Shown: piece after piece, positions 59,348 through 64,000 of the stretch
Layout of the letters: the number at the start of each line of letters is the position of its first letter
Numbering within the stretch: position 1 is the stretch's first letter
NCBI RefSeq assembly: GCF_010119545.1
Contig: NZ_JAAEAA010000014.1
Location: 62,001 to 126,000, forward strand
DNA: 64,000 nucleotides
Source: Pontibacter fetidus
GTDB taxonomy: Bacteria; Bacteroidota; Bacteroidia; Cytophagales; Hymenobacteraceae
Reading direction: 5' to 3'
Program-made: the position numbers and the translations under genes
Notes under the pieces: model-generated
Database searches by the model: none
Told to the model about the DNA's origin: nothing
Seen by the model: only the letters and a program-made list of their open reading frames with translations

Positions 59348-59674
59348 ATGAGACTAAAATACACTTTGCTTGCGTGCTGCCTGATAACTTTTAGTGCCTG
59401 CGATAAGGAAGACGATGTGCCAACTGAAATCCTGGAGGGCATGCTGGTATGGACTGGTGATTATCGGGCTGACGGGTGTGGATTTATTTTAACTACTGAG
59501 AATGAAATCTACAAACCTATAAATGAATCAGCAGTAGATGATATTTATAAAGCTAACAGCCAAACCGAAGTTAAAGTTAAAGTTAAAGTCATCAACTATA
59601 ATAAATCTGTACAGCCATGCAGAAGCGCTGAACCATACAATGAAATCAAAATCCTTGAAATTCAACCAAAATAG
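59348..59674 (+). CDS. Small Cys-rich lipoprotein, copy 2
   Basis: A 108-residue paralogue of the preceding gene, with a lipobox (LITFSAC), WTGDYRADGCGFILTTENEIYKP, then KVKVKVINYNKSVQPCRSAEPYNEIKILEIQPK. The Cys pattern (GCG then PCR) is retained. The domain seems to be two beta-sheets with a DGCGF motif; no known family was recognised. The gene lies 54 bp after copy 1. A further open frame overlapping its end (59538-59792) looks random. Confidence 0.78.
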   Translation: MRLKYTLLACCLITFSACDKEDDVPTEILEGMLVWTGDYRADGCGFILTTENEIYKPINESAVDDIYKANSQTEVKVKVKVINYNKSVQPCRSAEPYNEIKILEIQPK

Positions 59675-59811
59675 TAACAACCGCAGAGATAATGCTTCAA
59701 CTGGAAAGTCTCGGCAGCCAGCAGACGAAGAATATCTGGATGAAGCATGGGCGCCCAGGCAAAAGATGAAAACTGCCAGCTACCAACTATAAATTAACCT
59801 CGGCTCTTCCG

Positions 59812-59819
59812 TATATTTG
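59812..59819 (+). promoter_or_regulatory. Candidate kdsB -7 element
   Basis: TATATTTG, an exact TAnnTTTG match, lies 25 bases before the kdsB start. No clear -33 TTG was found. Confidence 0.45.
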
Positions 59820-59844
59820 GGCTTGCACATTATAAGTATAAACT

Positions 59845-60582
59845 ATGGACGTATTAGGTATCATTCCGGCTCGCTTTGCATCAACCCGTTTCCCTGGTAA
59901 ACCCCTCACCGATATCAATGGCAAAACCATGATCCGGCGTGTGTATGAGCAGGCTTCAGCATCTGGTTTGTCTGAAGTTATAGTTGCTACTGATGATGAC
60001 CGTATTTACAACCATGTGCTGGAGTTTGGCGGAAAGGCTGTGATGACTGCCGAACATCACCAGAGCGGCAGCGACCGTTGTTTTGAAGCTTACAAATTGT
60101 TCGACAAACCTTACGAGTACATCATCAACATACAAGGCGACGAGCCATTTATAAAACCGGAGCAAATTGACCTGGTTGCAAGCTGTTTTAATCACCCTAA
60201 CACGCAGCTTGCCACGCTTGTAAAAAAGATAACTTCCGAGGAGGAACTGTTTAACGTGAATGCGCCAAAGGTTGTACTAAGCAACACCGGCGATGCATTA
60301 TACTTCAGCCGTCAGGCTATACCTTACTGCCGCAACGTACCCCAGGATATCTGGCACAAGCAGCATACTTACTACAAGCACATCGGCATTTACGGTTACC
60401 GCGCCGATATTCTGGAGCAGATCACGCAACTACCCCCATCCGCTTTAGAACTGGCCGAATCGCTGGAGCAATTACGATGGCTGGAGAATGGCTTCAAAAT
60501 CACTACTGCCCTCACCGAGTTCGAAACAATAGGTATAGACTCGCCGGAAGACCTTGAAAAGGTCAGAGACCTTTTTAGTTAG
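59845..60582 (+). CDS. kdsB: 3-deoxy-manno-octulosonate cytidylyltransferase
   Basis: A cytoplasmic enzyme that activates KDO with CTP for LPS biosynthesis. The 245 residues show IIPARFASTRFPGKPLTDINGKTMIRRVYEQ near the N-terminus, VATDDDRIYNHV, NIQGDEPFIKPEQI (metal- and nucleotide-binding Asp) and YKHIGIYGYRADILEQ with ESLEQLRWLENG in the last third. It fits an outer membrane with LPS. Its stop codon (TAG at 60580) lies in an octamer repeat (AGTTAGAAAG). Confidence 0.97.
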   Translation: MDVLGIIPARFASTRFPGKPLTDINGKTMIRRVYEQASASGLSEVIVATDDDRIYNHVLEFGGKAVMTAEHHQSGSDRCFEAYKLFDKPYEYIINIQGDEPFIKPEQIDLVASCFNHPNTQLATLVKKITSEEELFNVNAPKVVLSNTGDALYFSRQAIPYCRNVPQDIWHKQHTYYKHIGIYGYRADILEQITQLPPSALELAESLEQLRWLENGFKITTALTEFETIGIDSPEDLEKVRDLFS

Positions 60583-60668
60583 AAAGTTAGAAAGTCTGGA
60601 AGTTATAAAGTTAAAGGGCCATACTCTATAGTTACCTTTCTAACATTCTAACTTCCAGACTTTCTAAC
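60577..60668. repeat. Octamer array forming a 19-bp hairpin between convergent genes
   Basis: GTTAGAAAGTCTGGAAGTT (60586-60604) and its exact reverse complement (60650-60668) give a perfect 19-bp stem, with a 45-base interior containing CTATAGTTA. The array overlaps the kdsB stop codon and ends 7 bases before the next gene. It may serve as a terminator for both. Confidence 0.75.
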
Positions 60669-60675
60669 TCAAAAA

Positions 60676-61023
60676 TCATCCTCCAACCCTTTTGGCTTTA
60701 TAACCGGCAGCCTGTAAGGTTTGCAGTACTTTGTCCCGGAAATCGCCCTGTATCAGTATTTCGCCGTCTTTGGCTGAGCCGCCTACCCCGCATTTATTCT
60801 TAAGCATTTTACCCAGTTCTTTCAGGTCGTCTTCTGTACCAACAAAGCCTTCTACTAAAGTTACCTGTTTGCCGCCGCGCGATTTTTTATCGAGCATTAC
60901 TTTCAGGTTTTGCTGTTGTGGTGGCAAGGTTTCAGCTTCGTTTTCCTGCTCGTACTGGTAACTAAAGTCTGAGTTTGTAGAGTAAACTACCCCTTGGCGG
61001 CCTTTTTTATTTTTATCGCTCAT
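60676..61023 (-). CDS. eIF1/SUI1-type translation factor (YciH-like)
   Basis: A 115-residue protein of the SUI1/eIF1 (YciH) family, a small translation-associated protein of the cytoplasm that can influence start selection. The N-terminal ~45 residues are a charged, glutamine-rich lead ([26 protein letters not shown]), then the eIF1 fold with [60 protein letters not shown]. The motif [11 protein letters not shown] is a clear family marker. It is not a toxin or phage gene. The role in this organism is unknown. Confidence 0.88.
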   Translation of the reverse strand: MSDKNKKGRQGVVYSTNSDFSYQYEQENEAETLPPQQQNLKVMLDKKSRGGKQVTLVEGFVGTEDDLKELGKMLKNKCGVGGSAKDGEILIQGDFRDKVLQTLQAAGYKAKRVGG

Positions 61024-61103
61024 GGAAGATTAATGACTAAATGAAAATGATGAATGACTAATGATCTAAAACTTATTAAACATTACTCATTATTAATTAC
61101 TAA

Positions 61104-61988
61104 CTACGAAGGTATAACCACCTTCAGCGACAACGGATTTAACTTCACCTCAAACTCAGTTGCCTTGCCTTTGTATTCGCCATCCGCATGAAACATCATC
61201 GGTTGCTCTGTCTGGACATGAACACCGGTTGTCTTAAAATACTCGGCGCTCTGCACATTGGCTAACTGCCTGGTAAGCATACAATAACTTAGGTTAATGG
61301 CCTTTACAAAATCCAGCTGCCGTACCAGGCACACATCCAGTAAACCGTCGCGGATGTCGGCAAGCGGGGCTATGTAGGCATTATTACCATACTGCGCCGC
61401 ATTGGCAAACGCCATTACAAAACAGTCTGTTTCCAGTTCTGTACTGTTTATAGTTACTTTTACGGGCAAATGTTTGTAGGCGCGCACTTCTTTCAGCACC
61501 AGCTCCACATACGTTTTCAGGCCGCGCTTTTTGTTGCCCGCAAATACCGAACTGATGTAGGCATCAAACCCGATCCCCGAAGTGGTAAAGAAAGGCACAT
61601 CGTTTATAGTTCCGCTATCTATCTCCGATATCTGGCCGGTATTGAGTGCTTTAATGGCATTGTCAAGTTTTAAGGGTAGCTGCAGGTGGCGTGCCAGCCC
61701 GTTTCCGGAGCCTTTCGGAAGTATACCTAACGCCGTATTGGTGTGCAACAGCCCCCGGGCTACTTCGTTTACCGTACCATCTCCGCCCACCGCAACTACA
61801 ATAGCAAATCCGTCGGCAGCTGCTGCTGCAGCCAGTTCCGTAGCATGCCCCGCATAGTCCGTGTACACTATATCGTGGTCGTGTTTGCTATGGTCGAGGT
61901 TTAGTTTGACGCGGGCGGCCACATCTACCTTGCTCCTGGTGCCAGAAACAGGGTTGATAATAAACCGGATACGTGGAAGTTTGCTCAT
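61104..61988 (-). CDS. Diacylglycerol kinase family lipid kinase
   Basis: A 294-residue enzyme of the bacterial DagK/YegS-like lipid kinase family. Visible are IRFIINPVSGTRSK (start of the domain), VAVGGDGTVNEVARGL (nucleotide site GGDGT), LPKGSGNGLARHLQLP and FFTTSGIGFDAYISSVF, with DIRDGLLDVCLVRQLDFV later and the C-terminal beta-domain. It phosphorylates a diacylglycerol, ceramide or sphingoid-type lipid at the inner membrane; Bacteroidota members may act on sphingoid bases, which is inference here. It is followed by the SUI1-like gene on the same strand, 80 bp away. Confidence 0.92.
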   Translation of the reverse strand: MSKLPRIRFIINPVSGTRSKVDVAARVKLNLDHSKHDHDIVYTDYAGHATELAAAAAADGFAIVVAVGGDGTVNEVARGLLHTNTALGILPKGSGNGLARHLQLPLKLDNAIKALNTGQISEIDSGTINDVPFFTTSGIGFDAYISSVFAGNKKRGLKTYVELVLKEVRAYKHLPVKVTINSTELETDCFVMAFANAAQYGNNAYIAPLADIRDGLLDVCLVRQLDFVKAINLSYCMLTRQLANVQSAEYFKTTGVHVQTEQPMMFHADGEYKGKATEFEVKLNPLSLKVVIPS

Positions 61989-62036
61989 GCTATAGTGTAA
62001 CGTATAGCTGCAAAAGTAACTATACTGGTGGTAAAC

Positions 62037-62071
62037 AAAAAGCCCGGCTACACAAGTATAGCCGGGCTCTT
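62037..62071 (-). terminator. Terminator of universal stress gene
   Basis: AGCCCGGCTA pairs with TAGCCGGGCT around a short loop; on the minus strand a T-run follows. It lies 20 bases beyond the stop at 62091. Confidence 0.8.
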
Positions 62072-62090
62072 AGGTATATTTCTGATGTTT

Positions 62091-62933
62091 TTAGATCTGG
62101 TAAGTAAGTACCGGGCGACTGGTATGGTTCACCAGGTCCTCGGCTATACTTCCGCTTAACAGGTGCGACAAACCGGTACGGCCATGGGTTGCCATCATAA
62201 TCATATCGGCATTAATATCATCGGCAAAGTGCAGTATTCCGTCTTCTTCAATAGTATCGTTATACACGTTTATCGTATAGTTGTGCAGGCCATACTTTTC
62301 GGCGGTGTGTGCCAGTTTGCTGCGCAGGTTCGTACTCGACTCAAAAGCGCCAGGCGTGTTAATATAAACCAGGTGCAGGCGCGCACCAAACAGCTGCTGG
62401 AAAAACTTAAATGCATCCATCGCCTTACTTATCTCGCGTCTGAAGTCTGATGCCAGCACAATCTCTTTGATCTCAAAATCCGGCTGATGCTGTTTTATAG
62501 TTAGTACAGGGCAACGGGCAGTGCGTACTACTTTTTCAGTATTAGACCCGATCAGAAACTCATCCATCCCGCTTGACCCTTTCGAGCCCATCACGATCAG
62601 GTCTACATTATCTTCTGCTACTACACGTTTTATTTTACCAACTATACTGTCTACATCTACATCCTGCACCACATCAACACCTGCATGGTTAACCTTATTC
62701 ATCAGCCTTGCCATATTGCCTTTTGTGGTTTCCAGTAAGCGCATCATGTACACCTGCTCCATGTTATCATTATAGATCGTATCGCCGGTAGCGCTAAAGC
62801 TGGGTGAGTATGGCATTTCTACTACGTGCAGTAATTTAATAGCAGCGCCTGTTCGTTTAGCTATAGTTACAGCTACTTCAAAAGCGTATTGTGCCTGTTC
62901 TGAAAAATCGGTAGGTACAAGAATGCGTTTCAT
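62091..62933 (-). CDS. Universal stress protein, two UspA domains
   Basis: A 280-residue protein of two tandem UspA domains. Unit 1 begins MKRILVPTDFSEQAQYAFEVA and ends IVMGSKGSSGMDEFLIGSNTEKVVRTARCPVLTI, the typical GxxG-x9-G(S/T) nucleotide loop. Unit 2 ends MIMMATHGRTGLSHLLSGSIAEDLVNHTSRPVLTY. ATP binding is probable in both halves. The ATG at 62933 is chosen because it starts the UspA fold; an upstream in-frame start would add 15 residues of no family likeness. It is probably a cytoplasmic stress-response protein. It lies downstream of the gap gene, separated by a terminator. Confidence 0.92.
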   Translation of the reverse strand: MKRILVPTDFSEQAQYAFEVAVTIAKRTGAAIKLLHVVEMPYSPSFSATGDTIYNDNMEQVYMMRLLETTKGNMARLMNKVNHAGVDVVQDVDVDSIVGKIKRVVAEDNVDLIVMGSKGSSGMDEFLIGSNTEKVVRTARCPVLTIKQHQPDFEIKEIVLASDFRREISKAMDAFKFFQQLFGARLHLVYINTPGAFESSTNLRSKLAHTAEKYGLHNYTINVYNDTIEEDGILHFADDINADMIMMATHGRTGLSHLLSGSIAEDLVNHTSRPVLTYQI

Positions 62934-63049
62934 GCGGATTGGTTTTGGGTTTATTGATGTAACAAAGGTATAGCACACTTCAGCTTAAAAGTATGATATA
63001 TATCAATTTACTAATTTTATTTTGTTTGCTGTTACATATACGCATATAA

Positions 63050-63081
63050 AAAACGAAAGCCCACCTGATGGCGGGCTTTCG
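63050..63081 (-). terminator. Terminator of gap gene
   Basis: AACGAAAGCCC (63050-63060) pairs exactly with GGGCTTTCGTT (63071-63081), followed by a T-run on the minus strand. It lies 23 bases beyond the gap stop. Confidence 0.85.
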
Positions 63082-63103
63082 TTAAACTATAATTGCTTGC
63101 AGC

Positions 63104-64000
<897 letters not shown>

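Noticed and set aside
59538..59792. Open frame overlapping the second lipoprotein gene
   Set aside because: It shares most bases with the lipoprotein in another frame and has no known pattern; the lipobox gene is clearly the real one.

Overview
The window reads as a chromosomal segment from a member of the Bacteroidota, most likely order Cytophagales, family Hymenobacteraceae (Pontibacter-like). The genus is inference. The evidence is two cell-surface proteins with type IX secretion (T9SS) C-terminal signals, a TonB receptor with a CarboxypepD_reg-like front domain, a LytTR two-component system whose kinase carries a ligand-binding propeller, DUF5777, DUF4905, TIGR02757 and PaaN proteins, -7 elements of the TAnnTTTG type, and few recognisable Shine-Dalgarno sites. 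Base composition looks to be in the mid-40s percent G+C by eye. No transposase, integrase, CRISPR array or rRNA was seen.

Layout. 1-5436 (minus): truncated T9SS cargo protein, PASTA protein and an unusual double D-Ala-D-Ala ligase. 5873-10928 (plus): pgk, small stress/SRPBCC-type genes, a LysR regulator and thrC. 10997-19199: DinB, an oxidoreductase, VF530, SRPBCC, YdcF, NTF2-like, HAD, GNAT, ABM and RecQ genes, mostly single genes. 20060-25518: a beta-barrel protein, a phage-annealing-like protein, a LolD-type ABC ATPase, an AI-2E transporter and sucC. 25849-34001 (minus): a coherent locus with an operon of two c-type cytochromes, an OB-fold protein, YceI and DUF5777, and next to it a second operon of a membrane-anchored YceI, a propeller histidine kinase and a LytTR regulator. 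34192-41292: Ohr, tRNA-Arg, tRNA-Pro, an iron-uptake pair (TonB receptor plus PepSY protein) and PaaN. 41479-64000: T9SS subtilisin, aconitase, TlpA-like protein, methyltransferase, polyprenyl synthetase, hydrolases, folK, LysM/RlpA-like protein, NfeD, kdsB, an eIF1-like factor, a lipid kinase, a universal stress protein and a truncated gap.

The most unusual property is repetitive structure that is not gene content. The palindromic word CTATAG (often AACTATAGTT) is strongly over-represented in coding and intergenic DNA; two hand-counted 11-kb samples held about 16 and 17 copies where about 3 are expected. Intergenic regions are also packed with at least six repeat families: a ~295-bp structured element in three copies, short C/G-rich REP-like hairpins, a 168-bp REPIN/MITE-like insertion with a reconstructable empty site, tandem hairpins, GTTAGAAA octamer arrays and an AATCCTG-type repeat.

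The best candidate for a coherent, poorly described system is the YceI/cytochrome/LytTR locus. A direct repeat with the 21-bp period typical of LytTR operators lies just upstream of the cytochrome operon, and the regulator is encoded next door together with a second YceI protein that could act as an accessory sensor. A second link seen from sequence is a shared TTTAGA-type inverted repeat upstream of the TonB receptor and of a separate beta-barrel gene, suggesting common iron control.
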